A stretch of 64,000 nt of DNA from Pontiella sulfatireligans (GCF_900890705.1 NZ_CAAHFH010000004.1:62001-126000), one strand, 5' to 3'; counted from the first letter of the stretch, positions 7,933-17,500 are shown. Notes: generated by a model from the letters alone, not told the origin. A program made the numbers and translations.

Positions 7933-9558
7933 CTAGAAACCGGGATACGGGCCGGGCAGGTCGTCGAGATAGCTCTTGAGCAGCTTTTGCATCTTTTCCA
8001 GCTGCGCCTTGTATTCAGGGCTCGTTGCCAGATTGGTGGTTTCGGTCGGATCGTTGCGAAGGCTGAAGAGCTGGTCGGGATCAAAATAGCTCGGCGCCCA
8101 CGGCGTGCCCTTCGGATCTTTGAGTTGCCAGCGCTCGAAGGCGAAACCGCCCGGCTTCATGCCCAGCTGAAAATAGGGCGCGTCTTCAAGGAAGGGATAC
8201 TGCTCCTCCATCCAAGGGTGTTCTTTGAGCATGGGGCCGTAGTAGTATTCCTTCGCCTCGGCCACGCGCTCCGCCTTGGTCCGCTGCAGGCTGTCCGGCA
8301 CGCGGAAGGCCACATAGCTCCAGTCCATAGAGGTCACGGCGCGGGCCAAGCCAATTTCACTATAGACCGCTTCGCGCCAATCCTTCGGCGACTCGCCATT
8401 GAAAATGGGGGTCAGGCTTGCGCCGTCGAGCATCATATCCGTCGGCGGTTCAACACCGGCCATTTGAAAGAAGGTCGGAGCAAAATCAATATTCTGCACC
8501 AATTCCTGCGGGCGCGCCCCCGGCTCGATGACGCCCGGCCAATAGGCCATGATCTGCGTACGCACGCCGCCTTGGTAGCAAGTGCCCTTGGAGTGGTATT
8601 CCATGCCGTTGTCGTTGTAGTAGACAATCAGCGTATCCTTCTCAAGCCCCAGTTCAACCAGCTTGTCCATAACGGCGCCAATGCCGTCGTCGAGCCAGGT
8701 GGCCGCACGGTTCTGGTCGGGGATGCCCGCCACCTTGGTGCGCTCCAGCACCGATTCCCGCGACGGCTGTACGCCAGCGATCGGTTCATCGAGAACTCCC
8801 ATGCCGCTTTTGCGCGGATCGCCGGTCAACGATTCAAACGTGTCCGGCACATGCATCAGGGTCGGAGCATAGTAGAAATACCACGGCTCGTCCTTGTTCT
8901 GCTCAATAAAGTCGATGGCCGCCTTGGTGTTCCACTCCTGATTATGCACGTTGCAGCCGGTGGCAATCAGCGACTTGTCGTCATTCGGATTTCCGCCGTA
9001 AGCCGCCTGCACAAAATCAAAGCCGAATTTTTTGATCTCGTTGCAGATGATTTCCTGGTTTTCACGCATGAGCTTCTGCACTTCCGGCTTATATGGATCC
9101 GTGCCCTTTTCGATCGGCGTGATCAGATGCATCGTTCCATTCAGATGCCACTTGCCGGTAAATCCGGTTTTGTAGCCTGCGCTCCGCAACACCTTTGGGA
9201 CATTGGGCTGGCCTTCTGCAAAACCAAGGTTCCACAAAATACGCGTCACGCCTTCCTCCGTATTTCCTTCCGCAAAATAGGGTTGCGGACAGCGGCTCGC
9301 AAAGTGGCCGCTCAAGCAGGTATAGCGGCTCGGCGAACAGACGCTCGAAGAAGCGAAGCCGTTTTCGAAATACATCCCTTCGTTCGCCAGCTGGTCGATG
9401 CGCGGCGTCAGCGACTTTCCGCCCAGAAAACCGAAGTGATCCCGAAACTCGTCGTCGGCAATGATGAACAGAATATTGGGTTTACGAGCCTGAGCAACAG
9501 ACACACCAAGGGCTAGCAACAAACAGCACACTACAAACTTTAAACTGTCCTTACGCAT
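7933..9558 (-). CDS. Sulfatase, S1 family, exported
   Basis: 541 residues with signal peptide MRKDSLKFVVCCLLLALGVSVAQA. Metal site NILFIIADDE, formylglycine motif Cys74-S-P-S-R, GKWHLNGTM and VYYNDNGM are all in order. The second metal-binding Asp is followed by EF rather than the more common LG, a subfamily difference. Its ATG overlaps the last eight bases of the GH117 gene, suggesting coupled translation and a linked substrate. It is paralogous to the other sulfatases here but clearly different in sequence, so it probably cuts a different sulfate position. Confidence 0.9.
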   Translation of the reverse strand: MRKDSLKFVVCCLLLALGVSVAQARKPNILFIIADDEFRDHFGFLGGKSLTPRIDQLANEGMYFENGFASSSVCSPSRYTCLSGHFASRCPQPYFAEGNTEEGVTRILWNLGFAEGQPNVPKVLRSAGYKTGFTGKWHLNGTMHLITPIEKGTDPYKPEVQKLMRENQEIICNEIKKFGFDFVQAAYGGNPNDDKSLIATGCNVHNQEWNTKAAIDFIEQNKDEPWYFYYAPTLMHVPDTFESLTGDPRKSGMGVLDEPIAGVQPSRESVLERTKVAGIPDQNRAATWLDDGIGAVMDKLVELGLEKDTLIVYYNDNGMEYHSKGTCYQGGVRTQIMAYWPGVIEPGARPQELVQNIDFAPTFFQMAGVEPPTDMMLDGASLTPIFNGESPKDWREAVYSEIGLARAVTSMDWSYVAFRVPDSLQRTKAERVAEAKEYYYGPMLKEHPWMEEQYPFLEDAPYFQLGMKPGGFAFERWQLKDPKGTPWAPSYFDPDQLFSLRNDPTETTNLATSPEYKAQLEKMQKLLKSYLDDLPGPYPGF

Positions 9559-10627
9559 GGAATTCTCCCAGTTCGCTCCAAGGAATCACTTTTTCAAAGC
9601 GGCGGATATAGTTCCAGTTCCACGATTCATCGTATTGATGACATACGCCCCACTCAAAAGCGGCCAGCGGCGCTGCATCTGCATCCAGGCTTTTCACAAG
9701 TCCAGCCGCCTCCGGCCCGCACTTGATGTGCGACATGATTTCGAAGTTGATGCCGTCCTCTGCAAACTGGAAGGTGTTCTTTTCCGGACCGTCCGTAATC
9801 AACATGGAGCCGATGCCATCCTTATAGTTCCACATGCAGATTTCGTGGCCGCTGTTGGATATCGGATTATAGGGCGACTTCACATAGGACCCTTCAATCT
9901 GGTCGGCAATAGCCACTCCCCACTTGATTTCGCGGCCTCCCATGGACACGCCCTCGCCCATGGTTTCGCCCTTGTAGTAGAGGTAGAACTTGTCGTTGAA
10001 GAACAGCAGGCAGGGATCGTGCACCTTGTGGTTGTCGAAGCTGCCCTTTTCTTCCACGAGGAAACGGTTGTCTTCATCGCCCAGCCACTTGCCGTCGTCG
10101 GTGGCGGAAAGGATCGGTTCGTCCAGCTTGGTCCACGGGCCGTCCGGCGACTCGGCAATCGACATGCCGATCTGGTTTTTAACGCGGTTTGTGTAAGGCG
10201 CTTTCACGGTCTGATAGACCAGATAAAATTTGTCTTCGTGCTCCAATACTTCCGGCGTGAAACAAGCGCGGTCGTCGTACGCGCCCGCCGGGCCGCGGCC
10301 GACCGCCATGCCCTGCTCCTCCCAGTCCCATCCATCTTCAGAAGTGGCGTACCATACTTCGGTTTTATCCCATGGAAATACTTTGGCTTCCGGATCGCCG
10401 CTGCCGAAGCCAACGGTTTCGCCTGTGCCTTTTGTGTACCAGCAATAGTACAGACCGCCTACTTTCAGAACTGCGCTGGGGTCGCGGCGGATTACGCCTT
10501 CTTCAAAAGCAAAGTCGCCCTTGAGATCGTGGATCTTAAACTCACAGAACCACTCGTTGCCTTTTTCCCAATAGCCGCGCTCAATCGCGCGCTTCGTTGC
10601 CGCACTCAAATATTTTTCTTCACTCAT
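9551..10627 (-). CDS. GH117 alpha-1,3-(3,6-anhydro)-L-galactosidase (neoagarobiose hydrolase)
   Basis: A 358-residue five-bladed beta-propeller enzyme of family GH117. The N-terminal helix carries the family's SxAxxR motif (Ser8, Ala10, Arg13), which shapes the domain-swapped dimer. It also has RRDPSAVLKVGGLYYCWYT, CFTPEVLEHEDKFYLVYQ, HKVHDPCLLF and SGHEIC, whose His-Glu pair matches the family's catalytic region. These enzymes split neoagarobiose into galactose and 3,6-anhydro-L-galactose. There is no signal peptide, so it should be cytoplasmic, which fits an import-then-hydrolyse route. AGGAG lies six bases before the ATG. Confidence 0.9.
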   Translation of the reverse strand: MSEEKYLSAATKRAIERGYWEKGNEWFCEFKIHDLKGDFAFEEGVIRRDPSAVLKVGGLYYCWYTKGTGETVGFGSGDPEAKVFPWDKTEVWYATSEDGWDWEEQGMAVGRGPAGAYDDRACFTPEVLEHEDKFYLVYQTVKAPYTNRVKNQIGMSIAESPDGPWTKLDEPILSATDDGKWLGDEDNRFLVEEKGSFDNHKVHDPCLLFFNDKFYLYYKGETMGEGVSMGGREIKWGVAIADQIEGSYVKSPYNPISNSGHEICMWNYKDGIGSMLITDGPEKNTFQFAEDGINFEIMSHIKCGPEAAGLVKSLDADAAPLAAFEWGVCHQYDESWNWNYIRRFEKVIPWSELGEFHA

Positions 10628-10651
10628 CCCAATCTCCTATTAAAAATGTTT

Positions 10652-10716
10652 TGACCGCAAAGACGCTAAGTCGCAAAGGGAAAATAGAACTTCGTGTCTT
10701 TGCGTCTTCGCGGTCA
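10652..10716. repeat. Palindromic repeat, CCGCAAAGACGC type
   Basis: Arms TGACCGCAAAGACGC (10652-10666) and GCGTCTTCGCGGTCA (10702-10716) pair at 14 of 15 positions. The middle also has partly inverted CGCAAAG/CTTTGCG. It fills the junction between the GH117 gene and the URO-D-family gene. Confidence 0.75.
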
Positions 10717-10720
10717 TATA

Positions 10721-11998
10721 TTATCCGTTGGTTTGTTCGATTTCCTCTTTTGCAATTTTGGTCCATTCAATCAGTTTGGCCGCGCCATCGCCGCCACCGA
10801 GCGTGCCACCAATATTCATGATCATTTCCAGCGGGCAATCCTTCGCCGCGTCCAGCACCCGGCGCAACTCTTTGCGCACTTGGTCTGCGTGCAGCCCGTC
10901 GCCGAGGAACGGGACGCCGGAGGGCTTGTAGCCGTAAAGCAGTTCGGTGCCAATCTCCGCGCCGGCCTTTTCAAAGTCGCACCATTCGCTGACCGAAATG
11001 CGCCGCGCGTTCGGCACGTTTTTCACAAACTCCACCTTGTTGTGCAGCACCTCGCAGCAACCGACGTTGACCCATTTGAAGAGCTTCATCAGCTGCACGT
11101 TGTAGGGCAGGTCAAACTCTTCGTGCATGCCCGGCGACACGCAGTTGAATCCTTCAGCGCAGGTGAACGCCCACGTATCCATCAGGTCGCATTTACCCTT
11201 CTTCATGGTGTCCTGATAATTCGGAATGTCAGGATTGAAACGCAGGCCGGTGGATCCGAGCGGATCCGATTTTTCCCACGGCCCCCAAAGCCCCAACTCT
11301 TCGAGTGTTTTGAAGCGCTTCTCGAAATTATTGGCGATGAGCTGCATGGCTTCGTGCGTCCATTCCGGTTCGTCCATCATATCGGTGTAGACGTTTTCCA
11401 TGCCGCGCAACTCGGCCCATTCATCGACCACCTTGGTGGCGAAATAAATGCCGGTCGGAATCACATCTAGAATGCCGCTGAAGATTTCTTCGGCCTCGGC
11501 TTTCGCAGCGTTCCGCGCATCCCAGTCCACGTTGATGTCCGGGTCGCCGATCTTTTCGATGTCGGCCATCTTCTGGATCGGCGACTCAAACTTGAAGGCG
11601 CCCGTCTTCGCGTGGTCGTCCGACGCATAGTGCGCCATGACGGGAAGCTCGGGATACGCTATGATGTCTGTAAAATGCGGATAGCGGATGACGGGCTCGA
11701 TCACTGTATCGTCATGGAGGCTTTCAAACGACCAAATGCGCTGGCGCAGGTCGCGTTCATAGTTCCGCGCGGCTTCGTTCTGGCAAACCAGATGCTTTTC
11801 ATCCGGCAGCGCCTCCGCCCAAGCCAGCGGCCACAGGTGAATCAGCTGCAGCGGTCCCGCACTTTTGTCGAGATCCGTCAGCCGCGTCCATTTGTCGATC
11901 TTTTGCTTGTTGTCGTCCGTAGCAGCGAGTTCGGCCACCTTCCGGCCCAGGTGCTGCAGCACCTCTACATCTTGTTTCGTCATATCCACTTTGATCAC
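10721..11998 (-). CDS. URO-D-fold protein, possible corrinoid methyltransferase relative
   Basis: About 425 residues, similar to uroporphyrinogen decarboxylase (URO-D) domain proteins of anaerobes rather than to true HemE. Visible features are the C-terminal VGCCEVLHNKVEFVKNVPNA and RRISVSEWCDFEKAGAEIG, the place where related methyltransferases bind zinc. The family contains heme-pathway decarboxylases and corrinoid- or coenzyme-M-linked methyltransferases (MtaA type, O-demethylases). It sits between GH117 and a sulfatase, with no heme genes nearby, so I infer a role in handling a methylated sugar or related C1 unit. The start is uncertain: GTG at 11998, GTG at 11989 (best spaced from AAGG) or ATG at 11983. 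Confidence 0.7.
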   Translation of the reverse strand: MIKVDMTKQDVEVLQHLGRKVAELAATDDNKQKIDKWTRLTDLDKSAGPLQLIHLWPLAWAEALPDEKHLVCQNEAARNYERDLRQRIWSFESLHDDTVIEPVIRYPHFTDIIAYPELPVMAHYASDDHAKTGAFKFESPIQKMADIEKIGDPDINVDWDARNAAKAEAEEIFSGILDVIPTGIYFATKVVDEWAELRGMENVYTDMMDEPEWTHEAMQLIANNFEKRFKTLEELGLWGPWEKSDPLGSTGLRFNPDIPNYQDTMKKGKCDLMDTWAFTCAEGFNCVSPGMHEEFDLPYNVQLMKLFKWVNVGCCEVLHNKVEFVKNVPNARRISVSEWCDFEKAGAEIGTELLYGYKPSGVPFLGDGLHADQVRKELRRVLDAAKDCPLEMIMNIGGTLGGGDGAAKLIEWTKIAKEEIEQTNG

Positions 11999-12093
11999 CT
12001 TTTAGTTATGCTCGTTCAGAGGTTTTCGTTCCTGCTAACCTGACTTACGGAATAGGCAATCCAAGCACCGTTATCAGGATAGAACCAGTCAAC

Positions 12094-12112
12094 CCCGCGG
12101 GACCTCCGCGGG
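12094..12112 (-). other. GC-rich hairpin after sulfatase gene
   Basis: Perfect arms CCCGCGG and CCGCGGG around a five-base loop, 37 bases after the sulfatase stop in its own direction. No T tract follows, so it is at most a weak or Rho-linked terminator or an mRNA-stabilising structure. Confidence 0.4.
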
Positions 12113-12148
12113 CACAGGAATTCCAACCTTCTGAAAATTATTTATACA

Positions 12149-13624
12149 CTACTGAATGACAACCGGCTTGGTTTTTGCCGCTTTCTCCAGCTGTTTTTTG
12201 TAAAGCTCCTCATACATGTTCAAGCGTTCTTTCTGATAGTCGTAGGCGTGCAGCAGCACGTTGGCTTTGTTGCCTGCATTCCAATCGTTCCAGAGTTTGG
12301 CCAACGCCGCGCGCTTTTCCGGCGCCTTGTCGATAATGTTCTCCGACTCGTAGGGATCGTTGACCATGTCGAAGACACAGAGCTTCCCGCCTTCCCAAGC
12401 ATTCTTGACAAACTTGGCCGTCGGCGTGCGCACCGCCCACGAGGTGCTGTTGCGTTCGCGCCAATACAGCGCCGCATGCGGCGAGCCTTTTTGCTGCCCA
12501 TTCAGATAGGGAACCAAGTTCACGCCATCGAGCGGCTTGCCGGAGGTATCGCCGCCGGCCAGCGCCACAGCGGTGGCCGTAATATCAAGCGCTGATACCA
12601 ACCCGTCGAAGGTTCCCGCTTTAATCCTTTTTGGCCAGTGCACCAGATACGGAACGTGGATGCCGCCCTCCATCCAGCTGGCCTTGCCCTGACGGAACGG
12701 CCCGTTGTTCGCCCAGTTTTCATAAGGGTTCCACGGCGGCGTTCCCACGCCGCCGTTGTCGGAGAGGAAAAAGATCAGCGTGTTGTCAAACTTACCGGTT
12801 TCCTTTAGCGCATCCACGACCATGCCGATGCCACGATCCATTTCGTCGACCATAGCCGCATAAATCCGGCGCTTCCGATCTTTGATGTGCTTGTATTTCG
12901 CGATCGTTTCCTTCGGCGCTTCCAGCGGACTGTGCGGCGCGTTGTAGGCCAGGTAGAGACAGAACGGCTTATCCGTTTCTTTCACAAAACGGGCGGCGTC
13001 GCGACTGAGTGCGGTGGTGAGGTATTCATTAAACTCACCCGTATTGTTGTTCCGCAACAGAGGCAACATAGTACCCTCGTTCGCGCCATAGTTTAGTTTT
13101 CCGTTTTCCAGCAGGAGCGGCGTTGTGGTAGACACACTCTCCGGCCAATAGGAATGGCCGCCGGAAAGGAAGCCGTAGAAATAGTCGAAGCCGCGGCTGT
13201 TCGGGTGGTGGTTCGGCGCGGCACCGACGTGCCACTTTCCGATGATCCCAGTACGGTAGCCAGCCGACTGGAGCCGCTTGCCGAACGTCGTTTCATCCAT
13301 CGGCAGCCCCATGAACTGGTCATACGGCGAATAGGTGGCATTGATTTCCATGCCGAAGCGCGCTTGGCAGCGCCCGGTCAAAAGCCCGGCGCGCGACGGG
13401 CCGCAATAGGAATGGGTCACATAGCCGTTTTCGCAGACCACGCCACCCTTCGCCAACGCATCCAGCTGCGGTGTGAAGATTTCTTTCGACCCCGTGAAGC
13501 CCACATCGCCATAGCCGAGGTCATCGGCCAGAATGATCAGGATGTTCGGCTTCGATCCCTCAACCAAGGTTGCTGAAGCCACAAAAACCAAACCAACCAC
13601 AAATACATGTAACCACTGCTTCAT
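12149..13624 (-). CDS. Sulfatase, S1 family, exported
   Basis: 491 residues from MKQWLHVFVV, which begins a clear signal peptide (GLVFVASATLVEG). The longer in-frame start would translate a palindromic repeat at 13640-13689 and is rejected. Metal site NILIILADDLGYGD, formylglycine motif Cys74-G-P-S-R-AGLLTGR, GKWHVGA and FLSDNGG are intact. It resembles the arylsulfatase A/N-acetylgalactosamine-6-sulfatase branch. It lies just downstream of a larger sulfatase and was probably co-transcribed with it. Likely substrate: sulfated agaran oligosaccharides. Confidence 0.9.
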   Translation of the reverse strand: MKQWLHVFVVGLVFVASATLVEGSKPNILIILADDLGYGDVGFTGSKEIFTPQLDALAKGGVVCENGYVTHSYCGPSRAGLLTGRCQARFGMEINATYSPYDQFMGLPMDETTFGKRLQSAGYRTGIIGKWHVGAAPNHHPNSRGFDYFYGFLSGGHSYWPESVSTTTPLLLENGKLNYGANEGTMLPLLRNNNTGEFNEYLTTALSRDAARFVKETDKPFCLYLAYNAPHSPLEAPKETIAKYKHIKDRKRRIYAAMVDEMDRGIGMVVDALKETGKFDNTLIFFLSDNGGVGTPPWNPYENWANNGPFRQGKASWMEGGIHVPYLVHWPKRIKAGTFDGLVSALDITATAVALAGGDTSGKPLDGVNLVPYLNGQQKGSPHAALYWRERNSTSWAVRTPTAKFVKNAWEGGKLCVFDMVNDPYESENIIDKAPEKRAALAKLWNDWNAGNKANVLLHAYDYQKERLNMYEELYKKQLEKAAKTKPVVIQ

Positions 13625-13639
13625 TATATGACTCTCTTC

Positions 13640-13689
13640 TGGAGGGCCGGCGTCCTCGCCAGCCGGGCATCGAGGACGATGCCCCTCCA
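13640..13689. repeat. REP-like palindrome (GGAGGGCCGGCG type)
   Basis: The element starts TGGAGGGCCGGCGTCC and ends GAGGACGATGCCCCTCCA, so its outer bases and inner GTCCTC/GAGGAC blocks are inverted. It fills the 70-base gap between two sulfatase genes and contributes a spurious N-terminal extension to the downstream reading frame. Confidence 0.7.
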
Positions 13690-13694
13690 CATTA

Positions 13695-15536
13695 TTACAT
13701 TTCCACTTTCGGGATGATGCTTTCCGGAATGTTCAACACACGGTCGTGCGCGCCGGGCGCAAAGTTGCTGATGATAAATTTATTTTCCTGCGTCCAGTCG
13801 CACTCTACGCGGCCGTCGCCCAGCACAATGCTGCCGAGCTTGCTACGGAAGAAGGCGGCGAGTTCGGCATAGCGCGGCTGATAGGCCACGTTGACCTGCT
13901 CCTTCGGATCGGCGCGCAGATCGTAGAGCGATAGGTCGACTTCTGCTGCCGGAGCATCGAGCCCCCAGCGAATGTTCGCACCGGGTTCGTAGCCCTCGCC
14001 CGGCTTGGTCCAGAACGGGCGGACGCGCATGGCGAACGCAAAATCCTTGCAACGCAGATACGCGCGATCGCCGCGCACCTGGTTCATTTCGCCAATGACA
14101 TATTCGCGCTGCGGCCCTTCCTTGAGGGTTTTGCACAGGCTGAACCCATCGAGTCCCGGATGCGTGGAAGCATCGATTCCAGCGATGTCGTAGAAAGTGG
14201 GAGCCAGATCCACATACTCCACCCAGTCGTGGCTCACCTTGCCGGCAGGAAATTTTTTCTTGTCGGAAGAGACGACGATGATGCTGTCGTGCACGGTTTG
14301 GAACCAAGGGCCGAATTTCGCTTCGATGCCCTGCTCGCCGAGATGCCAGCCGTGGTCGCCGCACAGATAGACGATGACATATTCCTGGTCATGTTTTTTG
14401 CAATAGGCTTTGAACGACTCGACGGCTTCGCCGATCAGATGGTCGCCCATCGCGCAGAAGGCATAGTAGTCGCGGATCGCCTGCTGTTTATCGGAGGCGG
14501 TCATGCGGGAAAAATCCATGTCGTTGCGCAGATCCTTCAGCGAGCCCGGCATCAGCTCGGCTTCCTTCTCACTATATTCAGGCACTTTGTATTTTTTGCC
14601 GGCAAAGCGATCGCGGAATTCCCGAGTCGGCAGCACCGGCGTGTGCGGGAATACAAACCCGAGGTTGATAAACAGCGGCTTGGAGACATCGGGACCGGTG
14701 GCAGGCTTGCCGTTTACCATCGTGTATGTATTTCCCTCATTGGCCAGATAGCGCTGCATGGTTTTCACGATGGCGCCATCGAGCGTATTGCCGGTTGAGG
14801 CCGGCGAAACGCCGCCGATAATCAGTTCGGGGTTCGAACGGGTATAGGTACGGAGAATATCGAGCTCCTTTTCCACCGCTGCGCGCTGCGCCTTGTCGGC
14901 ATCGGTCAGCGGCTGGTCCTTGCGCTCCAGCCAGAAGCGCTTGACCGTGCCGTCGGCATAGCGGAACACCTCTTCCTTGCCCAGCACCATGCCTTTGCCG
15001 TTGTGCGTGCCCCACGGCTTGTTCCACCAAAAGTCGCTGCCGGCGGTCTTTTCCAGATCATTGCGATGAATAAACGGCTGGTAGTATCCGAGCGGCGCCC
15101 ACTGGCGGTAGCCTTCCCAATCAAAGATGTAGTAGCCGCTCTTGCCGAACATGGAGGGCTGATAGCCGTTTTCCTTCATCACTTCGGGAATGACGCGGCT
15201 GGAGCAGTCGGCCGCCTGATGCGCCTTGCGGAACCCATACATGCCGGCGCGGTGCGGATATTTCCCGGTGTGCATCGAGCTGCGCGACGGCGCGCAGGCC
15301 AGCGAGTTGCAATAGGCCTGCGTGAACAATACGCCCTCCGCGGCCAGCTGGTCGAGGTTGGGCGATTCCACATAGCCCAGCTCGCTGTTCTTCTGGCCGG
15401 TCGTCGCCATGTTGTAGGCCGAGATCGTATCGCTGCGCTGGTCATCGGTGATGATCCAAAGAATATTCGGCTTCTGCTTTTCCGCAGCAGCACTCATTGC
15501 AAGCAGCAACGCCAATCCACAAAGTTGGTTCTTCAT
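13695..15536 (-). CDS. Large sulfatase, S1 family (iduronate-sulfatase-like)
   Basis: 613 residues, about 100 longer than its neighbours. Signal peptide MKNQLCGLALLLAMSAAAE, metal site NILWIITDDQRSD, formylglycine motif Cys81-A-P-S-R-SSMHTGKYPH. The extra length lies in the middle (residues about 150-270), with WWNKPWGTHNGKG. CGDHGWHLGE near residue 400 is typical of the iduronate-2-sulfatase/choline-sulfatase branch. It starts 27 bases after the GH86 lipoprotein gene ends. It probably acts on a different sulfate position from the smaller sulfatases in the same operon. Confidence 0.88.
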   Translation of the reverse strand: MKNQLCGLALLLAMSAAAEKQKPNILWIITDDQRSDTISAYNMATTGQKNSELGYVESPNLDQLAAEGVLFTQAYCNSLACAPSRSSMHTGKYPHRAGMYGFRKAHQAADCSSRVIPEVMKENGYQPSMFGKSGYYIFDWEGYRQWAPLGYYQPFIHRNDLEKTAGSDFWWNKPWGTHNGKGMVLGKEEVFRYADGTVKRFWLERKDQPLTDADKAQRAAVEKELDILRTYTRSNPELIIGGVSPASTGNTLDGAIVKTMQRYLANEGNTYTMVNGKPATGPDVSKPLFINLGFVFPHTPVLPTREFRDRFAGKKYKVPEYSEKEAELMPGSLKDLRNDMDFSRMTASDKQQAIRDYYAFCAMGDHLIGEAVESFKAYCKKHDQEYVIVYLCGDHGWHLGEQGIEAKFGPWFQTVHDSIIVVSSDKKKFPAGKVSHDWVEYVDLAPTFYDIAGIDASTHPGLDGFSLCKTLKEGPQREYVIGEMNQVRGDRAYLRCKDFAFAMRVRPFWTKPGEGYEPGANIRWGLDAPAAEVDLSLYDLRADPKEQVNVAYQPRYAELAAFFRSKLGSIVLGDGRVECDWTQENKFIISNFAPGAHDRVLNIPESIIPKVEM

Positions 15537-15562
15537 CGCTTCCCCTTAAATCCTGTTTATGA

Positions 15563-17500
15563 TTATTCAACCACCGCGGCGCGAATGACTGCTGTGCCGA
15601 CCACACCGTCGTCGCCGTCCGGAAATGAAACCGATACGGTGTTTTCAGCCTGCAGGTCGGCAATATTCAGATAGACCATTTTAGTGGTGCCGTATTCGCC
15701 GTCGGCCAGGCGGTCTGCACAATCTTCGAGCGGGACATCGAGCGGCTTGCCGTTGAGTGTGATGACCGCCGCCTTGCTGGATTCCGTTTTACGCGTCAGA
15801 CCGACGCGCAGCACGGCATAGTCGATCTGCTTTTCAACCGGAACCTTGATCTTAAATTCGGCCTTCTTCATCGGAACAATGACCTTGTCGCCATAGCAGG
15901 CGATTTCGTTGACCTTGCCCTTTTCCTGAATGGTCCCGCCGAAGTCGGCGACGATCATGACGGCCTCGCGGCCGGCCAGCTCCAGCGCTTCCGGCACGGG
16001 CACGGTCTCTTCGGTATAATAGGCCGTAAAATCGGCGTTGCGGCCGAAGCGGCGCACTTCAACCTGTTTTGCATCGATGCCATAGAGGGACACCGATTCC
16101 GGACGCCAGCTCTGGTTGTTGACCGCTAGGTACATTTTGGAGCCATCCACGAACGCGCGGGTCTGCAGGTCGGGATCGCTGGAGAGCACCTTGACGCGGC
16201 GACCGTTGACGCCGCGGAAAAACTTATAGAAGTCGAGCATGTGGGTTTCCACCCATTGCGATTGGTCGGTGTAGTTTTTCGGCACGTAGAGGTTGGCGTA
16301 GTATTTGGTGTCCCAGCTCCACGTGTTGGGCAACAGGAACGGCACTGATTTCAACACGGTGTGCGGATGGTCGATGAAGGCCATCGTATTTGCCAGGATG
16401 CTGCTCACATGGCCGAAGCAGACGATCGAGCGCTTCTGCATCTCGTATTCCCACGTTTGGGGATCGGCATCGGGGTGCTGCGCCGCCATGATCTCGGCGG
16501 CGATCGCCTCTCCGTCATACATGCCTTTGGGCTCCGAATGGACATATCCGCCCTGCTCGCTGACCACCACGTCGACTTCTTTGCCGAGTGTGTTGACGGT
16601 GTAGTTCTGCATCAGGTCGAGCGACCCTTCCAGCGCGAGGCCCGACTGAATACGGCCCTTGAATTCGCCGTCGCGCCAGCGCAGATAGTCGTAGGAGTGG
16701 AACGAATAGAAATCCATCTTGCCCTGCGTGTTGCTGATGAATCCCTTAAAGCCGTTGAAATTCTGGTAGTTGTCGCGGAAGAAATAGGAAACCGACTGGC
16801 ACATGCCGCCCACCATAACGTCCGGCGTCAGCGCATGCACCTTCTCCTGAACCGCCAGATGCCAGTCCGCCATGTGCTGATCGACAAAATATTTCCAGTG
16901 CGGCTCGTTGAGCGGCTCGTAGTATTTCGGCCGGTCAAAGTCGGTGTAGTTGTATTTCATCACGCCCGCCGCCAGCTCGGCGGCGGCATCGATGTTGGCC
17001 GGAATCCATTCCGGCGTACCGTGGTACTCGACCCCTTCATGCATGTGCTTGCCCATGTAGACCGGATAGGCATTGTGATTGCCGTGCGCCGCGACATCCA
17101 GGTTCGGGCCGAAATCCTTTTCAAAACGCTCGCCCGGCTTGCCATGCTTCTTGTTTTTCAGCGGCGTCAGATCGGCATAGCCCGGGCGGCTCGGATCCTC
17201 CTTCAGCGTCGTGGCAACATATTGGACAGGGCCGAGACTGCGGCCGAACGAAATACCCAGCTCATTCACCAGATAATCATACACCTCCGGCTTCATGCGC
17301 TGGTCGAAGCCAGTGCCGTTGTCGCTTACGCAAAAGTATCGCTTGCGATCCACCTCCGAAACGCCGCCGATCGCGCGGGTCGTTTGCGGCTCAACCACAA
17401 TATGCGGCGCGGCCCAATCGATATTCTTCGACGCGGCTTCATTCCCAACACAGCCGGCAACCGACGCAACACACGCTACTGCAAACAGATAGTATTTCAT
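15563..17500 (-). CDS. GH86 beta-agarase/porphyranase, lipoprotein
   Basis: 645 residues from MKYYLFAVACVASVAGC. The lipobox VAGC gives a lipidated Cys17, so the enzyme is likely membrane-anchored. GH86 features are GGVSEVDRKRYF near the N-terminus, the acid/base glutamate in YEPLNEPHWKYF and the nucleophile in VVSEQGGYVHSE. A C-terminal beta-sandwich of about 150 residues follows the (beta/alpha)8 barrel. GGAG lies five bases before this ATG, while the longer frame start has no signal. GH86 enzymes cut internal beta-1,4 bonds in agarose or porphyran. It is downstream of a second GH86 gene with a 54-base gap. Agar versus porphyran preference cannot be settled here. Confidence 0.9.
   Translation of the reverse strand: MKYYLFAVACVASVAGCVGNEAASKNIDWAAPHIVVEPQTTRAIGGVSEVDRKRYFCVSDNGTGFDQRMKPEVYDYLVNELGISFGRSLGPVQYVATTLKEDPSRPGYADLTPLKNKKHGKPGERFEKDFGPNLDVAAHGNHNAYPVYMGKHMHEGVEYHGTPEWIPANIDAAAELAAGVMKYNYTDFDRPKYYEPLNEPHWKYFVDQHMADWHLAVQEKVHALTPDVMVGGMCQSVSYFFRDNYQNFNGFKGFISNTQGKMDFYSFHSYDYLRWRDGEFKGRIQSGLALEGSLDLMQNYTVNTLGKEVDVVVSEQGGYVHSEPKGMYDGEAIAAEIMAAQHPDADPQTWEYEMQKRSIVCFGHVSSILANTMAFIDHPHTVLKSVPFLLPNTWSWDTKYYANLYVPKNYTDQSQWVETHMLDFYKFFRGVNGRRVKVLSSDPDLQTRAFVDGSKMYLAVNNQSWRPESVSLYGIDAKQVEVRRFGRNADFTAYYTEETVPVPEALELAGREAVMIVADFGGTIQEKGKVNEIACYGDKVIVPMKKAEFKIKVPVEKQIDYAVLRVGLTRKTESSKAAVITLNGKPLDVPLEDCADRLADGEYGTTKMVYLNIADLQAENTVSVSFPDGDDGVVGTAVIRAAVVE

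Noticed and set aside
7669..9516. 615-codon plus-strand ORF
   Set aside because: Antisense of the two sulfatase genes; composition is typical of a shadow frame.
13625..13690. 22-residue N-terminal extension of the sulfatase
   Set aside because: It translates a REP-like element ahead of a normal signal peptide; the internal ATG is the likely start.
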